Shown: positions 8,533 to 17,683, numbered from the stretch's first letter. The stretch is 64,000 nucleotides of DNA from SpSt-501 sp037481615 (GCA_037481615.1 JBBFLI010000009.1), one strand, 5' to 3'. Translations and numbers: made by a program. Notes: generated by a model from the sequence alone, not told the origin.

Positions 8533-9606
8533 TCAGAGACGGCTGCGCCCCTTCAGGCGGTAGACGTAGGCCAGCACCTCGGCCACCGCCCGGTAAAGCT
8601 CGACCGGGACGGTGTCGCCGATGTCGGTCAAGCGGAAGAGGGACCGGGCGAGCGGGGGGTTTTCGACGACGGGCACCCCGTGCTCGGAGGCGATGCGCCG
8701 GATGCGCTCGGCGACGTGGTCGGCCCCCTTGGCCACGACCTTCGGGGCGGCCATCACCGCCGGGTCGAAGCGCAGGGCGACGGCCAGGTGCGTGGGGTTG
8801 ACGACGACGACGTCGGCCCGCGGGACCTCGGCCATCATGCGGCGGTAGGCGACCTGGCGCTGGATGCTGCGGATCCGGGCCTTGACCGCCGGGTCGCCCT
8901 CGGTCTGCCGGCGCTCGTCCTTCACCTCTTGCTTGGTCATCTTGAGGTTTTCCTCGTACTGCCAGCGCTGGTAGAGGGTGTCGAGCGCGGCGAGCAGCGT
9001 CATCGCGATCCCCGAGAAAAGCAGAATGCGCATCACCCCCTCGAAGGCGAACCCCCGGATCGAACCGAGATCCAGGCGCACGAGGGTGGGCATCTCGCTG
9101 CGCATCCCCCAGACCACCGCCGCCGCGACCGTGCCGACGAGGGCGAGCTTCACGAGCGACTTGGCGAGTTCGAAGGCGCCGCGCAGGGAAAAGATGCGCT
9201 TCAGGCCCGCGAGCGGGTTCAATTTCGACCATTTGGGCTGCAGGGCCTCGGCGTGGAACTCGACCCCGATCTGGAAGGCGTTGCCGAGGAAACCGGCGAG
9301 GAGCAGCGGCAGGCAGACGGGGGCCAGAAGCGAAAGCACCTCCGCGGCCAGCTCGGAAAGGAGCGCGGTGGCATCCTCCAGGCGGCCGATCCGCAGGGTG
9401 TGCAACCGCGCGTAGATGCCGCCGACCAGCCGGATGCTGCGGTCGAGGAGCGCCCCGCCGCCGAACACGAAAACACCGAGCAGGGTGAAGAGCAGGAGCG
9501 TCGAGGGGATCTCGCGGCTGAGGGCCACCTGGCCGCGGCGGCGGGCCTCCTGGCGCCGCTTGGCGGTAGCGCGCTCGGTTCGTTCCTGGCCCCCCGCCTC
9601 GGCCAC
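8533..9606 (-). CDS. flhB: Flagellar type III export switch protein FlhB
   Basis: The product has 357 residues with four membrane segments in the N-terminal two thirds and a cytoplasmic C-terminus. The autocleavage motif NPTH begins at residue 270 (VVVVNPTHLAVALRFDP). Cleavage between Asn and Pro switches export from rod/hook substrates to filament substrates in concert with FliK. The basic N-terminus (ERTERATAKRRQEARRRGQV) is typical. The start is GTG at 9606 with GAGGG upstream. It lies 10 bases after fliR. Confidence 0.96.
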   Translation of the reverse strand: MAEAGGQERTERATAKRRQEARRRGQVALSREIPSTLLLFTLLGVFVFGGGALLDRSIRLVGGIYARLHTLRIGRLEDATALLSELAAEVLSLLAPVCLPLLLAGFLGNAFQIGVEFHAEALQPKWSKLNPLAGLKRIFSLRGAFELAKSLVKLALVGTVAAAVVWGMRSEMPTLVRLDLGSIRGFAFEGVMRILLFSGIAMTLLAALDTLYQRWQYEENLKMTKQEVKDERRQTEGDPAVKARIRSIQRQVAYRRMMAEVPRADVVVVNPTHLAVALRFDPAVMAAPKVVAKGADHVAERIRRIASEHGVPVVENPPLARSLFRLTDIGDTVPVELYRAVAEVLAYVYRLKGRSRL

Positions 9607-9616
9607 GCCCCGTCCC

Positions 9617-10387
9617 TCAGCGAAGCAGCTGCAGCATCAGCCGCGGCGCCCCGGCGAAGAGCCCGCCCAGCCAGGAGACGAGATGCGGCAGGCTCAGGCC
9701 GAGGAGAAGCAGACCGAGCGCGATGTGTAAGGGCAGGGAGACGACGAAGATGTTCATCTGCGGCACGGTGCGCGCGACCACGGCGAAGGCGACGGTCGCC
9801 AGAACGAGGGCGACGATGACCGGCGCCCCGGCGCGCAGGCCGTTTTCGAACACCCCGGCCGTGAGCCGCATCAGGCGTTCGACCGTCGCCGAGCCGGCCT
9901 GGAATCCGTTCGGCGGCAGGATCGTGAAGCTCTCGGCCAGGGCGCGGATGATGCCGTGGTGGCCGTCGGCCGCGAGAAAGACCAGGGTGGCGACCAGGCC
10001 GAGCAGCTGGCCGAGGAGCGCCACCTGGTCCTCGGTCGTCGGGTCCATGACCTCGGCGATCGCAAGCCCCATCTGGTATCCGGCCAGCTCGCCGGCGAGA
10101 TGGACGGCCTCGAAGATCACCCGGATCGCCACCCCGGCGAGCAGCCCGATCATCATTTCACCCGCGGCGGCGACCCCCAGGCGCAGGACGTCGGCCTCGA
10201 AGGGCAGGGCCCCCGGCCCGACCCGCGCGGCGAGAAGCAGGCTCGCGGCGAGCGCGAAGCCGAGGCGGAAGAGGACCGGGAGCCCGGCGTTGTTCCAGAA
10301 GGGAAGCGCGAGGAGGAAGGCGCCCGTGCGCAGGAACACCAGGAGCAACCCCTGCAGCTCGGCCAGGCTGAGCGAAACGGTGAGCAT
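9617..10387 (-). CDS. fliR: Flagellar type III export protein FliR
   Basis: A 256-residue, highly hydrophobic protein with about six membrane segments and the family landmark GELAGYQMGLAIAEVMDP in its middle. FliR is part of the FliPQR export-gate core. It follows fliQ in the conserved fliPQR-flhB order, and its length matches the family norm. The ATG at 10387 has a weak GGGCGGG upstream, so translation may be coupled to fliQ. Confidence 0.95.
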   Translation of the reverse strand: MLTVSLSLAELQGLLLVFLRTGAFLLALPFWNNAGLPVLFRLGFALAASLLLAARVGPGALPFEADVLRLGVAAAGEMMIGLLAGVAIRVIFEAVHLAGELAGYQMGLAIAEVMDPTTEDQVALLGQLLGLVATLVFLAADGHHGIIRALAESFTILPPNGFQAGSATVERLMRLTAGVFENGLRAGAPVIVALVLATVAFAVVARTVPQMNIFVVSLPLHIALGLLLLGLSLPHLVSWLGGLFAGAPRLMLQLLR

Positions 10388-10404
10388 AACCCGCCCGCGA
10401 CGCT

Positions 10405-10674
10405 TCAGCGGATGAACTGGTTCATCCCCAGGAAAATCCGCTCCGTGAACCCGACGAGCGTCTGCATCATCCAGGGGAAGAAGAAGATCAGGGCCACGGC
10501 GACGGCGAGCATCTTGGGGATGAAGGTGAGCGTCATCTCGTTGATCGAGGTGGCCGACTGGAAAATGCTCACGGCCAGGCCCACGACGAGACCGGCGATC
10601 AGCATCGGGGCGGAAAGGAGAATGGTCACCTGGATCGCCTCGTAGAAGAACCCGGTCAGGGTGTCGGCGGTCAT
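10405..10674 (-). CDS. fliQ: Flagellar type III export protein FliQ
   Basis: An 89-residue protein with two membrane helices (IQVTILLSAPMLIAGLVVGL, and MLAVAVALIFFFPWMMQTLV) joined by the conserved SATSINEMTLTFIPK loop. FliQ is the small export-gate subunit surrounding FliP and FliR. The ATG at 10674 is chosen over one 21 bases upstream because GGAGG lies close before it and 89 residues is the normal length. Confidence 0.95.
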   Translation of the reverse strand: MTADTLTGFFYEAIQVTILLSAPMLIAGLVVGLAVSIFQSATSINEMTLTFIPKMLAVAVALIFFFPWMMQTLVGFTERIFLGMNQFIR

Positions 10675-10691
10675 CGTCGGCCTCCTCCGGT

Positions 10692-11444
10692 TCACGCGAA
10701 GCTCTTCACGAGCGAGCCGACCAGGAGATACCAGCCGTCGGCCAGCACGAAGAGCAGCAGCTTGAAGGGCAGCGAGACCATGACCGGCGGCAGCATCATC
10801 ATCCCCATGGAGAGCAGGACCGCCGCCACCACCATGTCCACGATGAGAAAGGGCACGTAGAGGAGGAGCCCGATCTCGAAGGCGGTCTTCACCTCGCTGA
10901 TCACAAACGCCGGGATGAGGACCCCGGTGGGGATGTCGGCGCGGCTGTGCGGCCGCTCGAGGCCGGCGATGTCCACGAAGAGCGCGAGGTCCTTTTCCCG
11001 CGTCTGGCGGAACATGAATTCACGCAACGGCGCCGCGGCCCGCTCGAGTGCGGCAGCGCCGCTGATTTTCTTCTCGAGGTAGGGCTGCAGGGCCTCCTGA
11101 TTCACCTTCTGCCAGACGGGGGTCATGATGAAGGCCGTCAGAAAGAGCGCCAGGCCGATCACGATCTGGTTGCTGGGCAGCTGCATCGTCCCCAGCGCGC
11201 GGCGGATGAGCGAGAGCACGATCACGATGCGCGTGAACGACGTGAGCAGAATCAAGAGCGCCGGCGCGAGCGAAAGCACCGTCATCAGAAGGAAGATTTG
11301 CATGACGACGGTCGTCCGCGCCGGATCGTCGGCCGCGCTCACGCCGAGGCTGAGGGTGGGTGCGGGCATCGCGGGTTCCGCCGCGGCGACGGCGACCGGC
11401 GGCAGGAGCAGGAGAACCGGCAGAAAACGCAGCGCCGCCCTCAT
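10692..11444 (-). CDS. fliP: Flagellar type III export protein FliP
   Basis: A 250-residue protein with an N-terminal signal-like hydrophobic segment (LRFLPVLLLLPPVAVAAAEP), as FliP uniquely has among export-gate subunits, then four membrane helices. Signatures include LTSFTRIVIVLSLIRRALGT and EIGLLLYVPFLIVDMVVAAV. FliP pentamers form the gate core with FliR and FliQ. The start at 11444 follows GGAAAGGGGAGGGG; an upstream in-frame ATG would add 54 unrelated residues. It overlaps the end of fliO by 4 bases. Confidence 0.96.
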   Translation of the reverse strand: MRAALRFLPVLLLLPPVAVAAAEPAMPAPTLSLGVSAADDPARTTVVMQIFLLMTVLSLAPALLILLTSFTRIVIVLSLIRRALGTMQLPSNQIVIGLALFLTAFIMTPVWQKVNQEALQPYLEKKISGAAALERAAAPLREFMFRQTREKDLALFVDIAGLERPHSRADIPTGVLIPAFVISEVKTAFEIGLLLYVPFLIVDMVVAAVLLSMGMMMLPPVMVSLPFKLLLFVLADGWYLLVGSLVKSFA

Positions 11445-11812
11445 GTCCCCTCCCCTTTCCAGGCCGTCGTGACGCGGGAAAGATGATCGAAAAAGGAGGC
11501 CGCCTCCGCCGGCGTGCGGGCGCGGATGCGCTCGAGCTCCTCGGGGTCGTCGAGCCGCGCGAGAAGCGAGACCTGCTCCGGCGACACCCCGACGACGATC
11601 GCGCAACCCGGGACCTCGAGCAGGACCACGCGGTGCTTCAGCCCGAGCGGCTGGGAGGCCGCCACGCGCAGAAGCCCCTCGGAGGCCGCCGCCGGACCCC
11701 GGCCCGCCCGGCGGCGCAGCAGGGAGAGCAAGGCGAAAAGACCGCCCAGCACGACGGCCAGGGCGAAGAGCATCTTCAGGGCCGAGGGCCAGAATTCCGG
11801 GCCGGCGCTCAT
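11441..11812 (-). CDS. fliO: Flagellar export assembly protein FliO
   Basis: A 123-residue protein with one membrane segment (ALKMLFALAVVLGGLFALLS), a basic cytoplasmic turn, and a small beta-rich domain (LLRVAASQPLGLKHRVVLLE). This is the FliO/FliZ layout. FliO assists assembly of the FliP ring. It overlaps fliN and fliP by 4 bases on each side, which indicates translational coupling, and the fliN-O-P order is conserved. Confidence 0.88.
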   Translation of the reverse strand: MSAGPEFWPSALKMLFALAVVLGGLFALLSLLRRRAGRGPAAASEGLLRVAASQPLGLKHRVVLLEVPGCAIVVGVSPEQVSLLARLDDPEELERIRARTPAEAASFFDHLSRVTTAWKGEGT

Positions 11813-12147
11813 CTCAGCCTCTCGATCCGTTCCATGGGGCTCACCACCTCGGTCAGGCGTACGCCGAACTTCTCGTTCACGACCACCGCCTCGCCGCGGG
11901 CGATCAGCTTCTGGTTGGCGAGCACATCGAGGGTCTCGCCGGCGAGCTTGGTCAGTTCGATCACCGACCCCTGCCCCAGCTTGAGCAGCTCGTTCACGAG
12001 GAGTTTCGTCCGCCCCAGCTCCACGGTGACCTCGAGCGGGATGTCGAGGATGAACTCCATGTTCAGGGGCGCCGTGGACCCGGAGGCTTCCGGCCCCGGG
12101 GAGGCGCCGGCCGATGCGGGGGAGGGGGTTTCTTTCGCCGTGGTCAT
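11809..12147 (-). CDS. fliN: Flagellar motor switch protein FliN
   Basis: A 112-residue protein. After a low-complexity Pro/Ala/Ser N-terminus of about 35 residues comes the SpoA domain (IPLEVTVELGRTKLLVNELL, LAGETLDVLANQKLIARGEA, VVVNEKFGVRLTEVV). FliN forms the base of the C-ring with FliM and receives export substrates through FliH. It overlaps fliM by ATGA and fliO by 4 bases. Confidence 0.95.
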   Translation of the reverse strand: MTTAKETPSPASAGASPGPEASGSTAPLNMEFILDIPLEVTVELGRTKLLVNELLKLGQGSVIELTKLAGETLDVLANQKLIARGEAVVVNEKFGVRLTEVVSPMERIERLR

Positions 12148-13130
12148 GGGTGCGCCTCGCCTTCGCCCGGCGGAAGGATCCGGGATGCGATCTCGACGGC
12201 CCGGTTGCCCTTCATCACCCCGGGGTATGCCAGGTACTTGGGCACGTGGTCGATGCTGAGCACGATCGCGTCCTCGGGGCCGGTCGGCAGCATCAGGAGG
12301 TCATCGAGCTTGAGGTTGAGGATCGAGCCCAGGGTCGCGCGCGTGCGGCCGAGCTCGGCGACGAGCGTCACCGGCACCTCGCGGATCAGCCGCTGGAGCG
12401 GCAGGCTCCAGGTGTTTTCGATGTCGCGCTCGCGCAGGTACTTGTGGGAGAGCTTGTCCTTGATCGGCTCGAGCATCAGGTAGGAGAGGCAGAAGTGGAG
12501 ATTGCCCGTGTACTCCTTGCTCTTGATCGAGAAGACGATCACGACCATCATGTCGTGCGGGGAGACGAGGTGGACGTACTCGGGCTTGGTCTCCGTCTTC
12601 TTGATGCCGATCGTCACCGGGTGGACGAGCCGCCAGGCGCTCTGCAGCTGATCGAGGATCTCGCGTGCCAGGCGCAGGATCATGCGCTGCTCGAGGGGCG
12701 TGAAGTCCCGCACGCGGTTGAGCGGCTTTCCCTTGCCGCCGAACATCAGGTCGATCAACGAGAAGACGAGGTTCGGCTCGATGGCGAGCAGGGCCGAGCC
12801 GATCAGCGGCTCCATGGAAAAGATGACGAAGCTCGTCGGCGCCGAAAAGGCGCTGATGCACTCCTGGTATTTCACCATCTCGGTCGAGACGAACGCCACC
12901 TCGACCGTGCGCTGCAGCATGGCGGAGAGCGAGCCGGTGAGCAGCGCCCCGAACTTGTCGTAGACCTCCTCGAGCGCGCTGAACTGGTCGCGCAGCATGA
13001 TGTTCTGGGAGGTGAGGTTATAGGGCTTGGCCTCGCTCTCCCCCTGGGTCGGCTCGAGGTCGACGTCCCCCCGGTCCATGGCCGAGAGCAGGGCGTCGAT
13101 TTCTTCTTGGCTGAGGATCTGGTCGGGCAT
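12144..13130 (-). CDS. fliM: Flagellar motor switch protein FliM
   Basis: A 328-residue protein that begins MPDQILSQEEIDALLSAMDR, containing the conserved N-terminal CheY-P binding peptide. The middle CheC-like domain includes LIDLMFGGKGKP, and the C-terminus is a SpoA domain fused to FliN-like sequence. FliM is the C-ring element that converts CheY-P binding into direction switching. It follows fliL by 23 bases and overlaps fliN by 4. The length is standard. Confidence 0.97.
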   Translation of the reverse strand: MPDQILSQEEIDALLSAMDRGDVDLEPTQGESEAKPYNLTSQNIMLRDQFSALEEVYDKFGALLTGSLSAMLQRTVEVAFVSTEMVKYQECISAFSAPTSFVIFSMEPLIGSALLAIEPNLVFSLIDLMFGGKGKPLNRVRDFTPLEQRMILRLAREILDQLQSAWRLVHPVTIGIKKTETKPEYVHLVSPHDMMVVIVFSIKSKEYTGNLHFCLSYLMLEPIKDKLSHKYLRERDIENTWSLPLQRLIREVPVTLVAELGRTRATLGSILNLKLDDLLMLPTGPEDAIVLSIDHVPKYLAYPGVMKGNRAVEIASRILPPGEGEAHP

Positions 13131-13153
13131 GGCGTCGTCGTTCCGGCGCGCGG

Positions 13154-13621
13154 CTACTGGATGACGAATTCCTTGAAGTAGATGCGGTTCACCCGTGCCT
13201 TGGCGAGCAGACCGTTCAGGGCCTGGGCGAGTTCCTCGCGCATGGCGGTCTTGCCCTCCGTCGTGCTGATGTCCGCATAGCGCTTGGTCGGCAGGATCAT
13301 CAGCACGGCGTCCCGCAGATGCGGCACGCGGGCGGCGATCTCCTCCTCGGCCGCCTTGCCGCCGGTCACCTCGAGGTCCATGGTGACGCGGAGGTAGCGG
13401 CTTCCGCCGGGATCGGCGAGATTGACGATGAAGGTCTCGAGGGGGACGATCTTGCCGGCCTGCTCGGCCTTGGCTTTTTCCGACTCGGCCGCCGCCTGGC
13501 CCCCCTCACCGGCGGCCGGGAGGTTGCCGACCTTCTGCCAGATCAGAAACAGCCCCCCGCCCAGTCCCAGGACGAAGAGGAAGAGCACGCCCATCAGGAT
13601 GGTCAACAGTTTGTTCGACAT
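13154..13621 (-). CDS. fliL: Flagellar basal body-associated protein FliL
   Basis: A 155-residue protein: a short cytoplasmic tip, one membrane helix (LTILMGVLFLFVLGLGGGLF), a linker rich in Gly, Ala and Glu, and a periplasmic domain with KIVPLETFIVNLADPGGSRY and LRVTMDLEV. FliL supports stator function at the rod. The ATG at 13621 is preferred because GGCGGAGGAGAG precedes it and the earlier in-frame ATG would add 37 Arg-rich residues. A perfect sigma-54 promoter lies 89 bases upstream, so fliL opens the export-gate operon. Confidence 0.93.
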   Translation of the reverse strand: MSNKLLTILMGVLFLFVLGLGGGLFLIWQKVGNLPAAGEGGQAAAESEKAKAEQAGKIVPLETFIVNLADPGGSRYLRVTMDLEVTGGKAAEEEIAARVPHLRDAVLMILPTKRYADISTTEGKTAMREELAQALNGLLAKARVNRIYFKEFVIQ

Positions 13622-13709
13622 CGACTCTCCTCCGCCGCGCGGCCCGCGTCGCCTCGGGCTGCAGGTACGGGAAACACCCACCGCCCGGAAATTCCCGGGG
13701 AAAAGCCGA

Positions 13710-13724
13710 GCAAGGATTGTGCCA
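13710..13724 (-). promoter_or_regulatory. Sigma-54 promoter of fliL operon
   Basis: On the minus strand this reads TGGCACAATCCTTGC, a full match to TGGCAC-N5-TTGC with GG-N10-GC spacing. It lies in the 230-base gap between flbD and fliL. Given the tight spacing downstream, it could serve fliLMNOPQR and flhB, and possibly further genes. Confidence 0.85.
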
Positions 13725-13851
13725 GGAGGCAAAAAGCGGGCAGGGCTGTGCCGCGCAGGGCCAAACGCGCCGTTTCGAAGGGATGCGGCGGCCGGGCGGA
13801 GCCCGCCCCGAGCGCGGGGGAGTCAAGCGCTTGACGGGGCGGGCCGCGTGC

Positions 13852-14076
13852 TCAGGCGGCGGGAAGCGGCTCGAGGGCTTGCCCTTCCGGGCAGGGCGTG
13901 CTCACGGCGCGCCGGTAGCGCAGGATGCGCCGGCTCACCTCCTCGGCCGGTTCCTTCACGATCAGACGGTCGCGGTTGAGAAAGGTGATCACGGTGTCCG
14001 GGTTGGCCTCGACCGACTGGATGGTCTCGGCGTTGATCAACAGAACCGAATCATTCAGGCGGGTGACCTGGATCAT
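13852..14076 (-). CDS. flbD: FlbD/SwrD-family flagellar protein
   Basis: A 74-residue protein that begins MIQVTRLNDSVLLINAETIQ, followed by SVEANPDTVITFLNRDRLIV. This is the signature of the small FlbD (SwrD) family. In Bacillus the homologue promotes motor torque; it is distinct from the sigma-54 regulator FlbD of Caulobacter. It lies between flgE and fliL, as in many clusters, but motA and motB, which often follow, are absent here. Confidence 0.88.
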   Translation of the reverse strand: MIQVTRLNDSVLLINAETIQSVEANPDTVITFLNRDRLIVKEPAEEVSRRILRYRRAVSTPCPEGQALEPLPAA

Positions 14077-14100
14077 GGGTGTCGCCTCTTATCCGTTCCT

Positions 14101-15336
14101 TCACCGCTTGATGTTGATCAGCTCCTGGAGGATCTCGTCGCTCGAGGTGATCACCCGCGAGTTCGCCTGGAAGGCGCGCTGGGTGGTGATCATCTTCACG
14201 AACTCCTCGGCGAGATCGACGTTGGACATCTCGAGGCTGCTCGGCGCCACCGACCCCAGACGCCCCGTGCCGGCCGTGCCGATCAGGGCCTGTCCGGAAT
14301 CGAGGGACTCGGCGTAGAGGTTTTTCCCCATCTTGGCCAGCCCGTCGTAGGAGGGGAAATCGACGAGCGCGAGCTGGAACATGGGGGTCATCTCGCCGTT
14401 CGAGTAGGCGGCGGTCACGACCCCGGACTCGTCGATCGAGATGCCCCGCAGCATGCCGGGCGGGTAGCCGTCCTGGTACTGGAACGTCGTCCCCGAGGGC
14501 GAAGCGTACCCGGTGATGTCGCCGAAGCTGTCCCCGCTCGGGTTGTAGAGATCCCAGGTGACCACCTGCGGGCTGGCCGCCCCGTTGGTCAGGGTGAGCG
14601 AAAGCGGAACATCGCCGGCCGGGACGGTCATGGCCCCGCTTTCGTCGAACTGGATGGTGAGGCTCGCCCCGCCGCCGATCGTGACCCCGGATCCGGCCGA
14701 AGCGGGGATGGAGGCGCTGACCGACCAAGTCCGATCGGCCGCCTCGCGCGTGAAGGTGAAGGTGACGGGGATCGCGTTGCCCAGCGAGTCGTAGAAAGTC
14801 TGGGCGGTGGTGTAGGTGTCCCCGGGAGCGGCGGTCGAGCTCAGGTTGATGTCGAAGTTGAAGTTCTGCGTGGCCTGCGGCGGGGCGACCCGCTCGCCCG
14901 GGATGTAGATCGAGGTGATGCTCCCGACGTTGCCGTTCGCGTCGAGCTGGTAGCCCTGGAGCCGGTAGCCGTCGGGGTTGACGAGATAGCCCTGCTTGTC
15001 GAAGACGAAATTGCCGGCGCGCGTGTAGTAGCGCGAGCCGTTCGGGTCCTGCACCATGAAGAAGCCCTTGCCGTTGATCGCCAGATCGGTCGCGCTCGAG
15101 GAGTTCTCGAGCGAGCCCTGGGTCCACTGGGCGTAGGCCCCCCAAAACTCGACCCCGCGGCCGACGTTGGCGGTGGCGGAGTCGCCGCCGAGGGAGGTGC
15201 TCAGGATGTTGGCGAAATGGGCCCGGTTGCTCTTGAAGGCCGTGGTGTTGACGTTGGCGATGTTGTCGCCGATCACCGTCATCGCCGTGGCATTGGCGCT
15301 CAGGCCCGAAATTCCTGCGTAGAGAGATGCGATCAT
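14101..15336 (-). CDS. flgE: Flagellar hook protein FlgE
   Basis: A 411-residue axial protein. It begins MIASLYAGISGLSANATAMT with IGDNIANVNTTAFKSN and ends FVKMITTQRAFQANSRVITS, the D0 helices of hook proteins. The middle has Ser/Thr/Gly-rich beta domains (D1 and D2). FlgE polymerises into the hook with FlgD as cap and FliK as length ruler, both encoded just upstream. The length is within the usual range. A GGAGGGGAC ribosome site precedes the ATG. Confidence 0.96.
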   Translation of the reverse strand: MIASLYAGISGLSANATAMTVIGDNIANVNTTAFKSNRAHFANILSTSLGGDSATANVGRGVEFWGAYAQWTQGSLENSSSATDLAINGKGFFMVQDPNGSRYYTRAGNFVFDKQGYLVNPDGYRLQGYQLDANGNVGSITSIYIPGERVAPPQATQNFNFDINLSSTAAPGDTYTTAQTFYDSLGNAIPVTFTFTREAADRTWSVSASIPASAGSGVTIGGGASLTIQFDESGAMTVPAGDVPLSLTLTNGAASPQVVTWDLYNPSGDSFGDITGYASPSGTTFQYQDGYPPGMLRGISIDESGVVTAAYSNGEMTPMFQLALVDFPSYDGLAKMGKNLYAESLDSGQALIGTAGTGRLGSVAPSSLEMSNVDLAEEFVKMITTQRAFQANSRVITSSDEILQELINIKR

Positions 15337-15363
15337 GGGAAGTCCCCTCCTGGATGGAAATGC

Positions 15364-16050
15364 CTAGATCGTGGTTGCCTCCGCCGGCATCGTGATCCGC
15401 GTCACCTCGCCGACGGCGACCTTGCGCTCGCCGACCCTGAGGTAGGTGATGCCGTCCTCGAAGAAGACGCCGTCCACGCGACCTGCGGCATAGGGGGTCA
15501 CGGGCACGGCATCACCGTTCGCCGTCTGGGCCTGGACCTCGAAGCGGTAGGTCCCCGCGGGGAGCGGGCCGCCGTTTCGATCGCGTCCGTCCCAGGCGAC
15601 GGTCTGCCGGCCGGCGGGGAGCGCTTCGAGTTGCAGGTCGCGGACGAACTGCCCGGAGGCGTCGTAGATGCTGATCGCCGCCTTGCGCGCGGCCTCTTTC
15701 AGCTCGAACTCCAGCCCCACGGCGCGGCCGGGGGCGAGCTCGACCCGGTCCCCCCGGAATTCGATCTCCTTGCCGATGAAGGACACGCTCTGGGCGTTGT
15801 TGATGGAAGCCTGATAGAGCTTGAGCTCCGCGAGCGCGGCCGAAATGTTGGAAAGCTGCTCGAGGGAGCTGAACTGGGCGAGCTGGGCGGTGAACTCGGT
15901 GCTGTCCGCCGGGTTGAGCGGGTCCTGGTGCTGGAGCTGGCTCACCAGCAGCCGCAGGAAGGCGTCCTTGCCCATCTCGTTTTTGGCGGCGGCCGTCGGC
16001 GCGGCGGCCGCCGCCGTGTTGTTGACCATGGAGAGTGCGTTCAAGTCCAT
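15364..16050 (-). CDS. flgD: Hook assembly scaffold FlgD
   Basis: A 228-residue protein. The N-terminal core MGKDAFLRLLVSQLQHQDPL followed by NPADSTEFTAQLAQFSSLEQ is the invariant FlgD motif. The C-terminal half has the FlgD tudor and fibronectin-like domains (VAWDGRDRNGGPLPAGTYRF). FlgD caps the growing hook. The ATG at 16050 starts MDLNALSMVNN; the extra upstream codons are less likely. It follows fliK by 52 bases and precedes flgE by 27. Confidence 0.95.
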   Translation of the reverse strand: MDLNALSMVNNTAAAAAPTAAAKNEMGKDAFLRLLVSQLQHQDPLNPADSTEFTAQLAQFSSLEQLSNISAALAELKLYQASINNAQSVSFIGKEIEFRGDRVELAPGRAVGLEFELKEAARKAAISIYDASGQFVRDLQLEALPAGRQTVAWDGRDRNGGPLPAGTYRFEVQAQTANGDAVPVTPYAAGRVDGVFFEDGITYLRVGERKVAVGEVTRITMPAEATTI

Positions 16051-16102
16051 CGCTGCTCCTCGGGTTCTCCCGTCCCGGCCCACGAAGGCCGGCGTTCATC
16101 GC

Positions 16103-17683
16103 TCAGGCGAATAGATCGAGCAACCCCCGCCCCGCCGCAGGCTCCCACGGGCCCGCCTGCCAACCCCGGCCGGCGCCTGCGGCTTGGGCGATCTCGAGCC
16201 CCTTCCCCGGCGCGGCCGGTGGAGAGGAGGCAGCCCGTTCCCGGAACCCCTCGCGGCGCTCCGAGCCCTGCCGGTCGTCGGGGGCGATCGCCACCTCCAG
16301 CCGTTCCACGCGCAGGCCCTGCTGCTCGAGGTCCAACTTCAACTGCTGCAGGCCCGCCTCGATCCAATCGCGCGCGAGCGGCATTTCGGCCAGGATGCGG
16401 ACGGAGACCGCCTGGTGGGCGGTGGCGATCTGCATGCGCACGGGCCCCAAAAAATCGGGTTTGAGATCGATGCGGATTTCCTCGCGGCCCCCGCGGGCCA
16501 GGAGGGTCGCCCGCTGCACGATCGGGTCGAAGAGCTGCGCCCGGCCGGGCATGCCCGGGACCTCCCGTTCGCCTGCGGCGGGTGGGGCCTGGGCGCGATG
16601 CCCCGATACCGTCTCGGCCCGAAGCTCGCGGGGGCCGTTTCCGGCAGCCGCCGAAGGCTTCTCCAGGTGCGCCGGGCTCTCGGGGAGCGCCGCTTCCGGT
16701 GCGTGTGCCTGCTGGGGGGCCCTCCGGCCCGGGGCCTCCCTTTCGGGTGCTGCCGCTTCCGCGTCCGCGGAGTCGCCCGGGGGATCCGGTCTTTGCGGCT
16801 GGAGCCGGGGCGCCTGCCCCTGTTCCTGCACCGCAGCCTCCGGCGCGGGGGAGGCCGCATGCGGGAGCGCCGCACTCGACGCCGCGGCGGGCCTGCCGTC
16901 GGCGGCTCTGGCGGGGAAAGATTCGGGAGCGGGGATCTGCGGCCCGCCCGCCTCTTCCGACCGGCTCGCCGCAGGCCCGGCGGAACCGCGCTCGGCCTCG
17001 GCCGGAGCCGGAGCGTCTCGGGGGGCCGAGGGCGCCCCCTCCGGCGGGCCCGGGAGATTCCGCGGCGTCGCCTGCCGCTTCGGCTCGGCGGTCTCCGGGC
17101 CCTGTGCGGTGGCGGCGGCGGGCTTCTCCGCAGCCTCGGGCTTTCCGGTCGGGGGCATGGCCGCTTCGCCCGGGGAGGGGCGCTCGAAGACCAAGGACTC
17201 GGCCGGCGAGGCTTTTTCGACCGCGGCCTCCCCGGCCGCAGGCGGCGCCCCGGGCGGTTCGCCCACGGCCGGGCGGGGCGGGGCGAGAAAATCGGCCTGC
17301 CCGGCGGTCTGCGCCGCGGGCGCTTNNNNNNNNNNGGAAGCCGAGCCGAGCTCCCGGAGAAGCGCCTCGGCCTGGAGCGCCGCCGGAGCCGGTGTTTCGG
17401 AGGAACCATCCCCCTCTTCAACCGGCGACCCCGCGCCTGCGTCCGGCGCTGCATCCACCGGCCGCATGGACGAGGAAGGCGGAGAGGCCTGCTCCGCAGC
17501 ATCCGGGGCAGGCGGGGTCTCGCTTTCCCGGTTCCAGGCCCGCTCCAGTTCCCCCTGAAAGACTTTTCCCCTGTCGTCCATCGCCGGGCGAACCCGCGGC
17601 TTCTCGGGCGCCGGAGAAGCGGACCGGGTCGGGAGGGCCGGGGCGGGGGCCGGCGCGTTCAGGTCGATCGGTGCCGCAACCAT
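16103..17683 (-). CDS. fliK: Flagellar hook-length control protein FliK (contains assembly gap)
   Basis: About 526 residues, most of them a Pro/Ala/Glu-rich disordered ruler region. The C-terminal export-switch domain is recognisable: IVQRATLLARGGREEIRIDL, KPDFLGPVRMQIATAHQAVS, then VRILAEMPLARDWIEAGLQQ. FliK measures the hook and triggers the FlhB substrate switch. The ATG at 17683 follows AAAGGAAAA. Ten N at 17326-17335 interrupt the low-complexity part; the frame is the same on both sides, but the true gap length is unknown. A sigma-54 promoter lies 48 bases upstream. Confidence 0.9.
   Translation of the reverse strand: MVAAPIDLNAPAPAPALPTRSASPAPEKPRVRPAMDDRGKVFQGELERAWNRESETPPAPDAAEQASPPSSSMRPVDAAPDAGAGSPVEEGDGSSETPAPAALQAEALLRELGSASXXXXAPAAQTAGQADFLAPPRPAVGEPPGAPPAAGEAAVEKASPAESLVFERPSPGEAAMPPTGKPEAAEKPAAATAQGPETAEPKRQATPRNLPGPPEGAPSAPRDAPAPAEAERGSAGPAASRSEEAGGPQIPAPESFPARAADGRPAAASSAALPHAASPAPEAAVQEQGQAPRLQPQRPDPPGDSADAEAAAPEREAPGRRAPQQAHAPEAALPESPAHLEKPSAAAGNGPRELRAETVSGHRAQAPPAAGEREVPGMPGRAQLFDPIVQRATLLARGGREEIRIDLKPDFLGPVRMQIATAHQAVSVRILAEMPLARDWIEAGLQQLKLDLEQQGLRVERLEVAIAPDDRQGSERREGFRERAASSPPAAPGKGLEIAQAAGAGRGWQAGPWEPAAGRGLLDLFA
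17326..17335. other. Assembly gap (10 N)
   Basis: Ten unknown bases within the GC-rich repeat-like region of fliK. A fixed run of ten N is a usual scaffold-join placeholder, so the real distance may differ. Confidence 0.95.
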